Below are positions 48,229 to 56,827 of a DNA stretch of 64,000 nt, piece by piece. Origin of the DNA: Promicromonospora iranensis (GTDB lineage: Bacteria; Actinomycetota; Actinomycetes; Actinomycetales; Cellulomonadaceae); NCBI RefSeq assembly GCF_028994805.1, contig NZ_JAJQQP010000016.1, positions 1 to 64,000 of the forward strand, read 5' to 3'. The translations under genes and the position numbers were made by a program. The stretch's first letter is position 1. The number at the start of each line of letters is the position of its first letter. The notes under the pieces are model-generated. The model ran no database searches, was not told the origin of the DNA, and saw only the letters and a program-made list of their open reading frames with translations.

Positions 48229-48914
48229 CCTGCCCGGCGGCGGGCCGCGGCAAGGGTGGCGAGCGCGGTCGGTGCGGTGGTGCCGTGCCGGGCGACCTCG
48301 AAGCGGGTGCCGGCACCGTCCATACGAGATCGACGGAGCACGGACAGGTGGGCCTCCCGCAGCCAGAAGTCACCGTGGTCAGGACCGCTCCACCTGGTCT
48401 GCTCGACGTCGAGCATGAACGCTGCGCTCTCCCAGGGGGTGGGCGACAGGATCGTGGTGGCGCGTTGCCGGGCCCGGGCCAGGAGCCGGCGTCGTTCGCT
48501 CGCGGTGAGCCGGACTTGGGGGCCGGCGACGACGATCTCGACGCCGTCGAGGAGCGCGGCGAGGACATCGGCCGTGCGACCGCCTGTGTCGGGCACAACG
48601 ACGACGCGCTCCAGGTCGACGCCGGCCTCGGCCAGCGCTACGGGGCTGAGCTCGGGCCAGCCGACCAGGGCCACCCACCGGTCCCGCTGGGTGGCGCCCA
48701 GGAGCCAGCCCATCAGGCTCGCCGAGCCCTGAACGGTGACCGCGGTGCCGAGGGGCAGATCGCCGTCGGGCAGCAGCTCGGTCAGGGGAGCGGGGGAGGG
48801 TGGGGCGAGCTCGACGACCTGGTCGCGATGCTCGACCCCGACACGACGCTCCACCGACTGGAGCGCAGCGCGAGCACGCTCCAGGGCCGTCGGAGGTGCC
48901 ACGGTGTCGAACAT
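48225..48914 (-). CDS. ImuA/RecA-like protein
   Basis: The 229-residue protein matches the layout of the actinobacterial RecA-like proteins (ImuA') encoded with imuB and dnaE2: LTELLPDGDLPLGTAVTVQG, SASLMGWLLGATQRDRWVALV and GVDLERVVVVPDTGGRTADV. It lacks a clear Walker A lysine. The later part, EQTRWSGPDHGDFWLREAHL, also matches that family. ImuA' helps an error-prone polymerase mutasome, but no imuB or dnaE2 is visible here. The ATG at 48914 is favoured because the domain starts there. Confidence 0.7.
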   Translation of the reverse strand: MFDTVAPPTALERARAALQSVERRVGVEHRDQVVELAPPSPAPLTELLPDGDLPLGTAVTVQGSASLMGWLLGATQRDRWVALVGWPELSPVALAEAGVDLERVVVVPDTGGRTADVLAALLDGVEIVVAGPQVRLTASERRRLLARARQRATTILSPTPWESAAFMLDVEQTRWSGPDHGDFWLREAHLSVLRRSRMDGAGTRFEVARHGTTAPTALATLAAARRRAG

Positions 48915-48987
48915 GCGTTCTATTGTATGTGCGAACACTGCGGCACACCCGGCTCGCCGCAAGTCGGGAGCGGGTGCCGCTGGAGGG

Positions 48988-49206
48988 TTAGTGTCGTCGA
49001 GGCTGGTAGGTGTCGGCCCGGTCGGGCACCCTGACGTTCAGCATCTGCCAGCCTTCGGGGACCTGGGCTTCCAGATCGTCGCAGCCGGCCTCGGAGTCGT
49101 GGTCTCGGCCTTGATCTCGCGGGCTTGGGAGGGCTTTTCGCCGCGGACTGCGGCGGGTGTCGATCGTGGCCACGACCTTCATGTTGGTGATGGTCTCGCT
49201 CAGCAT
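48988..49206 (-). CDS. Possible small protein
   Basis: A 72-codon frame ends with EAQVPEGWQMLNVRVPDRAD, which reads like a natural protein end, but no ribosome-binding site is clear before the ATG at 49206. The 470-base gap between the ImuA-like gene and paralogue C holds nothing else recognisable. Confidence 0.35.
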   Translation of the reverse strand: MLSETITNMKVVATIDTRRSPRRKALPSPRDQGRDHDSEAGCDDLEAQVPEGWQMLNVRVPDRADTYQPRRH

Positions 49207-49386
49207 CCATGGTGCGGTCGACCATCCGTGTGTCCGGCGCGAGCCGGTCGGTGGTGATCTCCGTGACACCGGTTGGCCACGACGAGATCACCACTGCCCG
49301 AGGGGATGACGATCCGGAGGTGTGCCTGGCCGGCAGCATCGTCGAACAGCCGCGCGAGGCCACACCGCTGGCCCTAAGGCAGGCCG

Positions 49387-50361
49387 TCACAGGTGCAGGT
49401 CGTCGCTCGCGCCCGGACGCTCGCCCCGGTCGAGGGGCCGGGGCGCCGCCGGGGTTCGAGCTCGGTCGGGCGTCGGCGGGTGCAGGAAGCCGGGTGCGGT
49501 CAGCCCGCGCTGGGTAGCGGCACCCCCGATCCGCATGAACGCCTCCTGCATCCGCTGCCCCAGGCGGGTCCGGTTGGCTTCCGGGACCAGCAGGGACGAG
49601 CTGCCGCGCCCGGGCAGGACCCGACTGAGCACATGCTCGGGGTGGGTAGCGAAGTACTCGTTGATCGTCGCGAAGCGCCCGCCGAGCTCGATCGTCGAGA
49701 TGTCGGTGAACGGGTGGCCCGCGCTGCGTGCCCCGGTCGGTCGGCGGCGCAGCAGGACGACGTCGAACGGCATGCCCAGCCCACCGGGCGAGGGGCGTGG
49801 TGGCACCCGAAGCGCGCCGACCAGGTCGGCCTGGCGGGCGAGATTCTTGCGCCCGGCGGGGTTGGGGCTGTCCAACACCTCGGGATGCACGAGCGAGACG
49901 CTGATACCACTCCGGGCCGACAGGACGACTCCCTCGGTGAGGACCTTGGTCCCGTAGTCGGCCAGGGCCTGCGCCCGCTGCGGGGTGGATGGCGACTGCT
50001 TGAACGGGACGTCCTGCAACACGACGCCGAGATGCCCGCGATGCTCAGGGAGCCGGGGCAGGTCAGCGCCCTGGTGATGCAGCCGGATCCGGTCGTGCCC
50101 CGACGCACCGGGGATCATCGCGACGAACGCGAGGTACCCGGGTGGTGAGCCGGCGCGCCGCAGGTGGGGTGCCCGGCCGGCCAGGGCGTCGCTGTTGGCT
50201 CCACGTCCGCCCAGGTACCCGCTGTCGTAGCCGAGGGCCCGCAGGACCGGCCACAGGTGCCGGCCCACCTGCCAGGCATCGGCGAGCGCGGCCGGGTCGC
50301 CCGCGCCCATGGCGCGACGCAGCTCGGTAGGTGTCAGCGTGCGGGTGGTCGTCGGGTTCAT
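49387..50361 (-). CDS. Methylase-like paralogue C (degenerate active site)
   Basis: The 324-residue protein has the landmarks in order: a W-containing N-terminal helix (VGRHLWPVLRALG), a reduced SAM loop (YLGGRGANSDALAGRAPH), GVVLQDVPFKQSPS at the motif IV position, ISVSLVHPEVLDSPNPAGRK, RQADLVGALRVPP and DVVLLRRRP. It also has INEYFATHPEHVLS, nearly identical to the NEYF-HPE-VLG signature of the active family. DVPF keeps the proline-aromatic but loses the catalytic N/D-first residue pattern partly. AGGAG precedes the ATG. Confidence 0.75.
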   Translation of the reverse strand: MNPTTTRTLTPTELRRAMGAGDPAALADAWQVGRHLWPVLRALGYDSGYLGGRGANSDALAGRAPHLRRAGSPPGYLAFVAMIPGASGHDRIRLHHQGADLPRLPEHRGHLGVVLQDVPFKQSPSTPQRAQALADYGTKVLTEGVVLSARSGISVSLVHPEVLDSPNPAGRKNLARQADLVGALRVPPRPSPGGLGMPFDVVLLRRRPTGARSAGHPFTDISTIELGGRFATINEYFATHPEHVLSRVLPGRGSSSLLVPEANRTRLGQRMQEAFMRIGGAATQRGLTAPGFLHPPTPDRARTPAAPRPLDRGERPGASDDLHL

Positions 50362-50429
50362 CGGGCTGCTCCTGTCGCTAAACGGTCGTGTTCACAAGGC
50401 CGTGACCAGCACGGTCCCGGCGGGTGGAT

Positions 50430-51434
50430 TCATAGGGGCGGTACGGGGTCCGTGGCCCGTGGTGGTCGGGTGGTCTCGACCCCGGCCCGCGGTCTCGGGC
50501 GCGTCGTCGGGCGGGGCGTGGCCAGGACGTCGAGGCCCGAGGGTGTCCCCGGCCCGGCGGCCGGCCTGTGGGCGCGGGCGATCTGGTCCAGCACGCGTGG
50601 CAGTCGGTGCTGCCAGGTGCGCTTGGTGTCGACGACGGCGAGCTGTTCTTGATCCCACTGATCGGTCCGGGCCATCGGCAGGCCCAGGACATGCTCACGA
50701 TGGGTGCGGTAGTAGGTGGTGACGGGGATCCCGGCGCCCGGCATCCACTGCGACCGAGGCACCATGAGCGCGCTACCCGGCTGGTCGGGTCCGGGGGAGC
50801 GGCGGCGGAAGATCAGCAGGTCGGCCGGTGCGTCGCACCGGTCCTCGGCCCGCAGCGCGTGGGACGGCAGGCGGGCGGCGCCGAGGAAGTCCGCGACCTG
50901 GCCGGTCTGCTCCCACGGGGAATGCGCGGAGTCGTCCAGCCCGGCACTGTCCAAGATGGAGTGATGGGCCAACGCGAACACGAGCCCGCCCGGCGCGGAC
51001 CTCTGCAGTGCTGTGGTGAGGTCTTCGTGGAACCGGCGCTGCTGGTAGGACCAGGCCGCCAGGCTACGGACATGCACGTCCAGCCCGACCTGGGAGATCA
51101 CCTGGACGGCGAACGGGCCACGGGCGCGACCATCGGCCGGTTGCGGGTTGACGGTGTACGCGGGGTAGGGCCACCGAGGCGGAATCTGAGCCCGCCACGG
51201 GACTGACCCTTCCCACATGCTCCCAGTCGGATGCGTGACCGGGGCGGTGCCGATCAGCTGTGCGGAGCCGGACCCGGTCACCAGGACATCTGAGCCGGGC
51301 GGCACGCCTAGCGCCTGGGCGGTGTGCCAGATCTGCCGGGCGAGGAAGTGGTGCCCGCTGGTCGCGTCCGCACGGGTGTGTGCGGTCATCGCGAGCCGGT
51401 CGGCTTCGATCAGACGCTCCTCGTACCGGTTCAT
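50430..51434 (-). CDS. Methylase-like paralogue D (active site lost)
   Basis: The 334-residue protein best keeps the SAM-loop shape (VLVTGSGSAQLIGTAP, residues 50-65, compare VLE-GxGxG-FIG-AP) but has VISQVGLDVH where motif IV should be. The core continues SAPGGLVFALAHHSILDSAG, VADFLGAARLPSHALR, DLLIFRRRSPG and TYYRTHREHVLG. RLPSHALRAE is shared exactly with B, so B and D are the closest pair. A strong AGGGGAGG site precedes the ATG. Confidence 0.75.
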   Translation of the reverse strand: MNRYEERLIEADRLAMTAHTRADATSGHHFLARQIWHTAQALGVPPGSDVLVTGSGSAQLIGTAPVTHPTGSMWEGSVPWRAQIPPRWPYPAYTVNPQPADGRARGPFAVQVISQVGLDVHVRSLAAWSYQQRRFHEDLTTALQRSAPGGLVFALAHHSILDSAGLDDSAHSPWEQTGQVADFLGAARLPSHALRAEDRCDAPADLLIFRRRSPGPDQPGSALMVPRSQWMPGAGIPVTTYYRTHREHVLGLPMARTDQWDQEQLAVVDTKRTWQHRLPRVLDQIARAHRPAAGPGTPSGLDVLATPRPTTRPRPRAGVETTRPPRATDPVPPL

Positions 51435-51612
51435 GACACCCTCCCCTGAGCTCCTGCGCCGTGGCCCTGCTCGGCGCGGGCCCGCGCGTCGCGTGCGGTG
51501 ACTGGTGCAGGCCCTGGCCGGGTCTGCGATCGGGCCGCACCGCGGTCGTTGTTCAGGTGTGCGACCCGCACCACCGCGTGTCCCTGTGGCGCGGCGGGTA
51601 GGCCGCAGCCCG

Positions 51613-52665
51613 TTACAGGCGCGGGGCGCTACCCGGGTCTGTGGGTCCTGGGCCGGCGGACAGCCCCGGCGGTGGGGCAGGGCGTGGTGAGCTCGGGCTG
51701 GCGGTCAGGATGTTGATGGCGTTCGAGGCGATCTGGTCGAAAGCGGCCTGCAGGAGTCGGCCCAGCGGTTCACCCCCGGGTCGGACCGTGAAGGTGCCGG
51801 ATTCCGAGAGCTCGAGGTGGCCGAGCACGTGGTCGGGGTTGTCGAGCCAGTACTCGTTCAGGTGCCCACGGCCGCTGTTGGTCGTCACTTCGCGCGCTGC
51901 GGGGATACCGGGGCCGGGCTGACCAGGGCGGCGGTGGTGCAGGAGCACGACGTCGGTCGGGCCTTCGGCGTGGCTGTCGGGGCGCATCGCACCGGCAGGC
52001 AGGCGCACCGCCCCGACCAGGTCGGCCCGCTCGGCGACCGCCCGGCGCAGGTCGGAGTCGGGATGGTCCAGGAACACCGGCGAAGTCAGGGCGACGGTGA
52101 GCCCGCCCGGTGTCGTCCGTTCCAGCGCGCTGGCCAGCACCTCACGGTGGTATTTGCCCAGGCGGGTGCGCCGGTCGGGGTCGAGCAAGGCCGCGTCGTG
52201 GAAGGCCAGGTTGAGCAGCACCAGGTCGTACCGCCCAGGATCGCCGTGACGGCCGAGTCCGTAACCCGGCAGGTCCTGATGGGGCCACTGGGAGGTGGGT
52301 GGCGTCGCGGCGTGGAAGGTGAGGTGCCGGCGCGGGTCTCGCGGGTAGTGCGGGTGCGGACCGACACCAGCGAGCATGTCGGCATCGACTCCCGTGGCCA
52401 CCAGGCTCCCGGTCAGGAGTCCTGTTCTGCTCGTGACGGTCTTCAGCGCCGGCCACAGGTGGATCGCGATCTGCCAGTGCCGGTCGACGGCCGAGACCTG
52501 CAGATGCGCGTCCAGTGCCAGGCGGTCCATCACCGCGGCCACCTGCCCCGCCAAATCCAGGTCTGAGTTAACCGGGCCCATGATCAGGTCCGCGGCGAGA
52601 TCGAAACCCCCATCGAGTCGCTCGCTCTGCTCGCCTGCCGGCCCGCCCACATATCTCTCGTCCAT
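51613..52665 (-). CDS. Methylase-like paralogue E (motif IV altered)
   Basis: The 350-residue protein has YDLVLLNLAFHDAALLD (about residues 146-162) at motif IV: the asparagine and phenylalanine remain but NPPF/NVPF became NLAF. The rest is strikingly family-like: YHREVLASALERTTPGGLTV, RRAVAERADLVGAVRLPAGA and LNEYWLDNPDHVLGHLELS. The N-terminal WQIAIHLWPALKTV and GVDADMLAGVGPHPHY correspond to the helix and reduced SAM loop of A-D. GAGGGAG precedes the ATG at 52665. It is 70 bases after the coupling protein gene. Confidence 0.78.
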   Translation of the reverse strand: MDERYVGGPAGEQSERLDGGFDLAADLIMGPVNSDLDLAGQVAAVMDRLALDAHLQVSAVDRHWQIAIHLWPALKTVTSRTGLLTGSLVATGVDADMLAGVGPHPHYPRDPRRHLTFHAATPPTSQWPHQDLPGYGLGRHGDPGRYDLVLLNLAFHDAALLDPDRRTRLGKYHREVLASALERTTPGGLTVALTSPVFLDHPDSDLRRAVAERADLVGAVRLPAGAMRPDSHAEGPTDVVLLHHRRPGQPGPGIPAAREVTTNSGRGHLNEYWLDNPDHVLGHLELSESGTFTVRPGGEPLGRLLQAAFDQIASNAINILTASPSSPRPAPPPGLSAGPGPTDPGSAPRL

Positions 52666-52735
52666 GACGTGCGCTCCCTCTTGCCGTCCTGGGTCGTTCC
52701 TGTGCCCTTCCCGTGCCTGCTCTGGACCTGGCGGC

Positions 52736-54565
52736 TCACAGTGGCGGGCGCGGGCGGTCTGACCCGGCCTCTGTCTGGCGGGTGCGGCGAGCTGCTGTCT
52801 GCAGCAGGGTCTCGACCTGGGTGCGGTCCGTCGTGAGCTGATCTGCGTCGGGCCTGGTGGTCCAGGTGCGCAGATCGGTGATGATCGGTGGCGCCGCGCG
52901 CAGCAGGACCAGGCTGATCCCGAACGGCAGCATGCGGATCGCCTGGGGCGGCATGATCGCGACCCTGCGGACCGCCCGTTGCAGGGTGCGGGCGCCTCTT
53001 TCGCCGCGGATGTGGGTGTCGGTGAACTCGTCACGCTCCCCGATCAGGCTCGAGAAGTCCGCCAGATCCTTCGAGGAGGAGGATCCGCCGAGGATGACCT
53101 TGACGATCGAGGCGTCCCAGATCGCGTTGGCCGCGTTCTCACCCCACTTGTCCCGCGCCTGCGACAGGGACTGCAGAACCGGCATTGTGGTCAACCCGGT
53201 ACCGCCGCCCTCTGCCATCAGCGTGGGTAGCGACGGCAGGGGTGCGAGGTTGCCGATCTCGTCCAAGGCCAGCAGCAGTGGCGGGTCCAGGCGGGCGCCG
53301 GGGGATGCCGCGGCGAGGTGGCGGGCGGTCTCGACCAGGTCCTCGATGAACGCCGCCACCAGTGGCCCTGAGGTCACCGCCCCGGCACCGGTGGCCAGCA
53401 GGTACAGGGTCCCGTTGTTCCGGAGGAAGGCCTCGGGGTCGAACGACTCGTCCGGGCCGGGGGAGACGCTGTCCAGGACGCGGGGGTCGGCCAGGCAGGC
53501 CAGTGCCTGCTTGACGCCCATCCACGCGGAGTCCCGGGTGCGGGGGTCAGCCTGGATGATCGACTCCAGCGACTGCCCCCACCCCGTGGCCGCGTCCGGG
53601 TGGGAGGCCAGGATCGCCGCGGCGTCCTCGGCCGCGGACGGAGAGTTGGACCACGCGAACAGGTCCCGGGCCGAGCGGCCGTCGAGGGCGGCGGCGTGCA
53701 GCATGGCCTGCAGGGCGGAGCGGGTCATGCCCTCCCAGAACCCGCCATTCTCCGTGCTGCCGCCGCCGATCCCGGTGGCGGAGGCAAGGCCGGTGGCGCG
53801 GATCATCGCCGTCAAGGGGTCTTCGCAGCCGCGCACGATCGACCACCGCAGCCCGGCGGGCAGCCCCTTGGCCAGGTCTTGCGGGTCGAACACGGCGACT
53901 GGACCAATCCGCTCGCGGGCCTTGAGGGTGACGGTCAGTGCGTCGGGCCGGGTCGAGGTTGTCACGACCGCTCCGGGTGCGTCGAGGATCGCGTTGACCA
54001 CCATGTGCAGGCCCTTGCCTGACCGGGGTGGCCCCAGGACGAGGAGCGAGTCCTCGACCGAGGCCCACACGCCCTGTCCGTGCGCGGTCCCGAGCTGGTA
54101 CCCGACCTCAGGGGCCGTTGGCTTGGGCAGCGACGGTCGTAGGGTGCCGGATCGTTTGACCAGCACCCGCTCGGAGGCGGTGTGGGTGACGTCGCGGCGG
54201 GTGGCGGTCCCGGGGGTGTGGTGCGGGCTGCGGGCCTGTCGGTGGTTCATCCCCAGTACCGCCTGGATCACCTGCCAGACCCCGACGCCCAGGGCAGCGA
54301 AGAGCAGGGCCACCGTGACCCAGTACGCGACCGGGTGCAGGCCGTCCGCACCGAGCACGCCACCGGGGTCGGCTGGCCGAAGGAGGACACCCAACCCGGC
54401 CAGCGCACTCCCGGTCGGTGCACCAGCACCGGTGGCCCACGCGGCGAGGCTGCCCGCTACCCGGAGCACCGTGGCCAACCCGATGAGCGCACCCAGGCTG
54501 ATCAGGCCGAGGTCGGTCAGCTCGTCACCCATGGCGCGCCCTGGCGCCGACGACGGCGTCCTCAC
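52736..54565 (-). CDS. VirD4/TraG-like conjugative coupling protein
   Basis: The 609-residue ATPase has two N-terminal membrane helices (LISLGALIGLATVLRVAG; YWVTVALLFAALGVGVW), Walker A VLGPPRSGKGLHMVV at about residue 175 and Walker B LLLALDEIGNLAPLPSLP. The TraG/VirD4 C-terminal block follows (GGTGLTTMPVLQSLSQARDK). It links the relaxosome to the type IV secretion channel. The GTG at 54565 overlaps the upstream stop (GTGA), as elsewhere in this cluster; an ATG at 54532 is possible. Confidence 0.92.
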   Translation of the reverse strand: MRTPSSAPGRAMGDELTDLGLISLGALIGLATVLRVAGSLAAWATGAGAPTGSALAGLGVLLRPADPGGVLGADGLHPVAYWVTVALLFAALGVGVWQVIQAVLGMNHRQARSPHHTPGTATRRDVTHTASERVLVKRSGTLRPSLPKPTAPEVGYQLGTAHGQGVWASVEDSLLVLGPPRSGKGLHMVVNAILDAPGAVVTTSTRPDALTVTLKARERIGPVAVFDPQDLAKGLPAGLRWSIVRGCEDPLTAMIRATGLASATGIGGGSTENGGFWEGMTRSALQAMLHAAALDGRSARDLFAWSNSPSAAEDAAAILASHPDAATGWGQSLESIIQADPRTRDSAWMGVKQALACLADPRVLDSVSPGPDESFDPEAFLRNNGTLYLLATGAGAVTSGPLVAAFIEDLVETARHLAAASPGARLDPPLLLALDEIGNLAPLPSLPTLMAEGGGTGLTTMPVLQSLSQARDKWGENAANAIWDASIVKVILGGSSSSKDLADFSSLIGERDEFTDTHIRGERGARTLQRAVRRVAIMPPQAIRMLPFGISLVLLRAAPPIITDLRTWTTRPDADQLTTDRTQVETLLQTAARRTRQTEAGSDRPRPPL

Positions 54566-55209
54566 AGCGCCCCCATCCCGGCGTCAGGCGTTTCCCGAGG
54601 CGTGGGCCGGGCGGGCTGCGGGGCATGACCTGCACTGGGCTGGCGCCGGCGCGCATCGACACTGTGGCCGGTGAGCGACGGTCGGGAGCGTGTCTCGCTG
54701 GTGTTGGTGGCTCGCGCGGGGAGAGGCGTCGGGTCCAGCGGGAGCGTGGTTCCGGAGGTCTCGCCGTGGACGAGGACTGTCTTGTTGCCGAGCGCGGCTG
54801 GCAGCCGATAGCGCACATGTCCGTGCTCGTCGGCGTGCGTACGGGCAACGACGACACTGATCGCGACCGGCTCGCCCGGCGCGTATCGGCCACGCTCCGG
54901 CTCGGGAGGCGCTCCACGTCGGGGCGGTTCTGTGGCCTGATAGCCGTCGGGATCGATCACGTCGGAGTACGGCTGGCCGGTGTCGACGACCTCGACCAGG
55001 ACGGGGGTGCCCAGCTCGTTGGCGATCTGCTGCCTGGCCCACAGCACGTCGCTGCGCCCCAGCCGGACCATGCCCCCGCCGGCGCCCGCGGCCCGCTCGT
55101 CGGTCGGGGGCTGCCAAGGCTGGCCGTCGACGAACACCGCCAGATGTCCGTCGGGGTCGACGTCGAAGCGAGCCCGGGGCAGCGTTACGGGCACGTGCCG
55201 CCCGTTCAC
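54562..55209 (-). CDS. Unknown protein upstream of the coupling protein
   Basis: The 215-residue protein begins VNGRHVPVTLPRARFDVDPD at a GTG that overlaps the ArdC remnant stop (GTGA). The N-terminal 140 residues look folded (HLAVFVDGQPWQPP; VRYRLPAALGNKTVLVHG). The C-terminal 70 are disordered and rich in Pro, Ser and Arg. No domain is recognised. It is coupled to virD4. Confidence 0.65.
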   Translation of the reverse strand: MNGRHVPVTLPRARFDVDPDGHLAVFVDGQPWQPPTDERAAGAGGGMVRLGRSDVLWARQQIANELGTPVLVEVVDTGQPYSDVIDPDGYQATEPPRRGAPPEPERGRYAPGEPVAISVVVARTHADEHGHVRYRLPAALGNKTVLVHGETSGTTLPLDPTPLPARATNTSETRSRPSLTGHSVDARRRQPSAGHAPQPARPTPRETPDAGMGAL

Positions 55210-55943
55210 AGTCCCGGTCCTTCCATAAGGGGTGTGCTCGGTGTGGGCCGGGCCGGTGCGGGCTGCTCGGTGCGCGGCGGGTTGCGCTGCGACGTCTCCG
55301 AGCGGTCGGACACCGGCGTGGAGGTCGTCGGGGTGGGCGGTGCTCCGTCCGGGACCTGTGGTACCTCGAGCCGGTCGAGGGCTTGCAGGGCCGCGGCGCG
55401 GACGCGTGCGGCGGTCTGCTGGATGGTCGTGACCGGGTCCTGCCCACGTACGCGGGAAGCCCAGGTCGCGACGTACGGCACGGTGCACTGCTTGGTATTC
55501 ATGCCGTGCGAAGCGGCAATCATCAAGGCGAACGACTCGGCCCCGACCTCGGCAATGCCGCGATGGACGACAGCGTCGACGTTGTCCCTGTCATGCAGGA
55601 CGACGTGCCCGAGCTCTTTTCTGCACCAACCGGAGGGCACGCTGGCGCGCACCTGCGGGCCGCGGTGCCCGGCAGCAGGCTGCGCCGCGCGGGCATCGCA
55701 CCACGCCTCCTGCGTCTGGCGGCCCTCGGCCGGCTCTCCCGCGAGCTGCCACCAGCCGTGGTCGGCGGAGTCCTGGACCTGCGACTCGCGACCGGCGCCA
55801 GCGCTTTCGCAGACGCCGCCGGTAGTTGGGCCGCTTACGTCGCCGACCGGCGATCCTGACCGTCCGCGAGGGCACGAGAGTCTGGCGATGATGCCGCCGT
55901 CGTCGACAGCTTGGTCTTCGGCGAATCGTGTACTGGTGCGCAT
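55206..55943 (-). pseudogene. Decayed ArdC-like anti-restriction protein
   Basis: The last ~130 codons (55206-55610) match the C-terminal metallopeptidase part of ArdC-like proteins: HRGIAEVGAESFALMIAASH, GMNTKQCTVPYVATWAS and AARVRAAALQALDRLEVPQV. The zinc motif HExxH has become KELGH, losing the first His. Upstream of it the frame no longer looks like the ArdC ssDNA-binding domain. A protein-like fragment in another frame (QHFTFLCATDFNWLGEELG, about 56060-55990) has no start codon. The gene seems truncated and inactive, though its end still couples to the next gene by GTGA. Confidence 0.65.
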
Positions 55944-56165
55944 CCAGGCCTCCTGACGGGTTCGTCAGGAAGGTGTGCGCGACGCCCCAGCTCCTCGCCC
56001 AGCCAGTTGAAATCTGTAGCGCAGAGGAACGTGAAGTGCTGGGGTCGATCGGCATCCCAGGAGACCTGGACGACGGCCAGAGCTGAATGGTCCCGACCGT
56101 CTCTTTCCTCGTCTATCGCCTGCTGCTAGCGTGAGAGCGGCCCGCGAGGGGTGAGTGAGGTGGCT

Positions 56166-56711
56166 GTGAGCAGGTATCACGTACGGTGGATCGCCCTTTC
56201 TGCGGCGATCGCGTCCGTCCTTGCATCGTGCGCGACAAGCACACCTGCGCGCGTTCCGGTCACGACGGAGTCGGGGAGCGTCGCCGCCAGCCCTGCCAGC
56301 CCCGCCAGCCCCGCCACGACGCCGCGCGCGGACGTGGGCGCGGTCGCCGCACGGCTGACCGAGACGTTCGCAGACGATCGTGACTTCGGCTCTGCGGGAG
56401 TCGACGACGGTCAGCTCTTCGTCTACTGGCACGGTTCTGTTCCACAGCGTGTCCACGACATCGCAGCAGACATCCAGGTCGACGTGCGTGATGCGCCGAT
56501 AGAGCCTGGCTTGCTCCGAGACACTGCCACCACGCTCGTCGAGACAGAACCGGATGTGACATCCGCGATGTCGATGCACGACTTCACTGGACTTACGATC
56601 ACGGTCGATCCGGGAGCAAGCGCAGACGAACTTGCGGCAGAACTTGCCACACGACTCGACATCCCTGTCCAGGCCACAACCGACCGAATCATGCCTTTCG
56701 GTACTGGTTGA
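56166..56711 (+). CDS. Lipoprotein resembling the pro-region of the adjacent protease
   Basis: The 181-residue protein has a lipoprotein signal (RWIALSAAIASVLASCATS, lipobox Leu-Ala-Ser-Cys) and a Ser/Pro/Thr linker. Its folded part (about residues 60-175) lines up with the pro-region of the protease encoded 117 bases downstream: LFVYWHGSVPQRVHDI against LIVHWHGKVPSDMRGL, IEPGLLRDTATTLV against YSPGIVRSAVKTLM, and PDVTSAMSMHD against PAVTSVTPEHD. A membrane-anchored pro-domain could inhibit or fold the protease, hence protect the producer. GTG 56166 is chosen for signal-peptide shape; in-frame GTGs at 56151 and 56160 are possible. On the plus strand, opposite to the surrounding cluster. Confidence 0.75.
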   Translation: MSRYHVRWIALSAAIASVLASCATSTPARVPVTTESGSVAASPASPASPATTPRADVGAVAARLTETFADDRDFGSAGVDDGQLFVYWHGSVPQRVHDIAADIQVDVRDAPIEPGLLRDTATTLVETEPDVTSAMSMHDFTGLTITVDPGASADELAAELATRLDIPVQATTDRIMPFGTG

Positions 56712-56758
56712 TATGCGGGCGTGATGCCCGATTCACCCGGGCTGGTGCCTGAGTCACC

Positions 56759-56786
56759 TTGTGTCTGCTATGCCCAGAAATAGACT
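56759..56786 (+). promoter_or_regulatory. Putative promoter of the secreted protease gene
   Basis: TTGTGT (56759-56764), a 16-base spacer and TAGACT (56781-56786) resemble a -35/-10 pair 42 bases before the protease start. It suggests the protease can be expressed separately from the lipoprotein. Confidence 0.4.
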
Positions 56787-56827
56787 GCTGGGGCAAGCAA
56801 CTTCCAAGCGAAGCACAAGGAGACACC

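Noticed and set aside
52736-54565. Relaxase or FtsK/TraB-type single-protein transfer system
   Set aside because: The ATPase has the VirD4/TraG blocks and a VirB4-like partner at 62562. It lacks FtsK translocase motifs, so an AICE-type double-stranded transfer is unlikely.
55383-55859. A 158-codon plus-strand frame over the ArdC remnant
   Set aside because: The minus strand carries recognisable ArdC tail sequence here, so the plus frame is a shadow.
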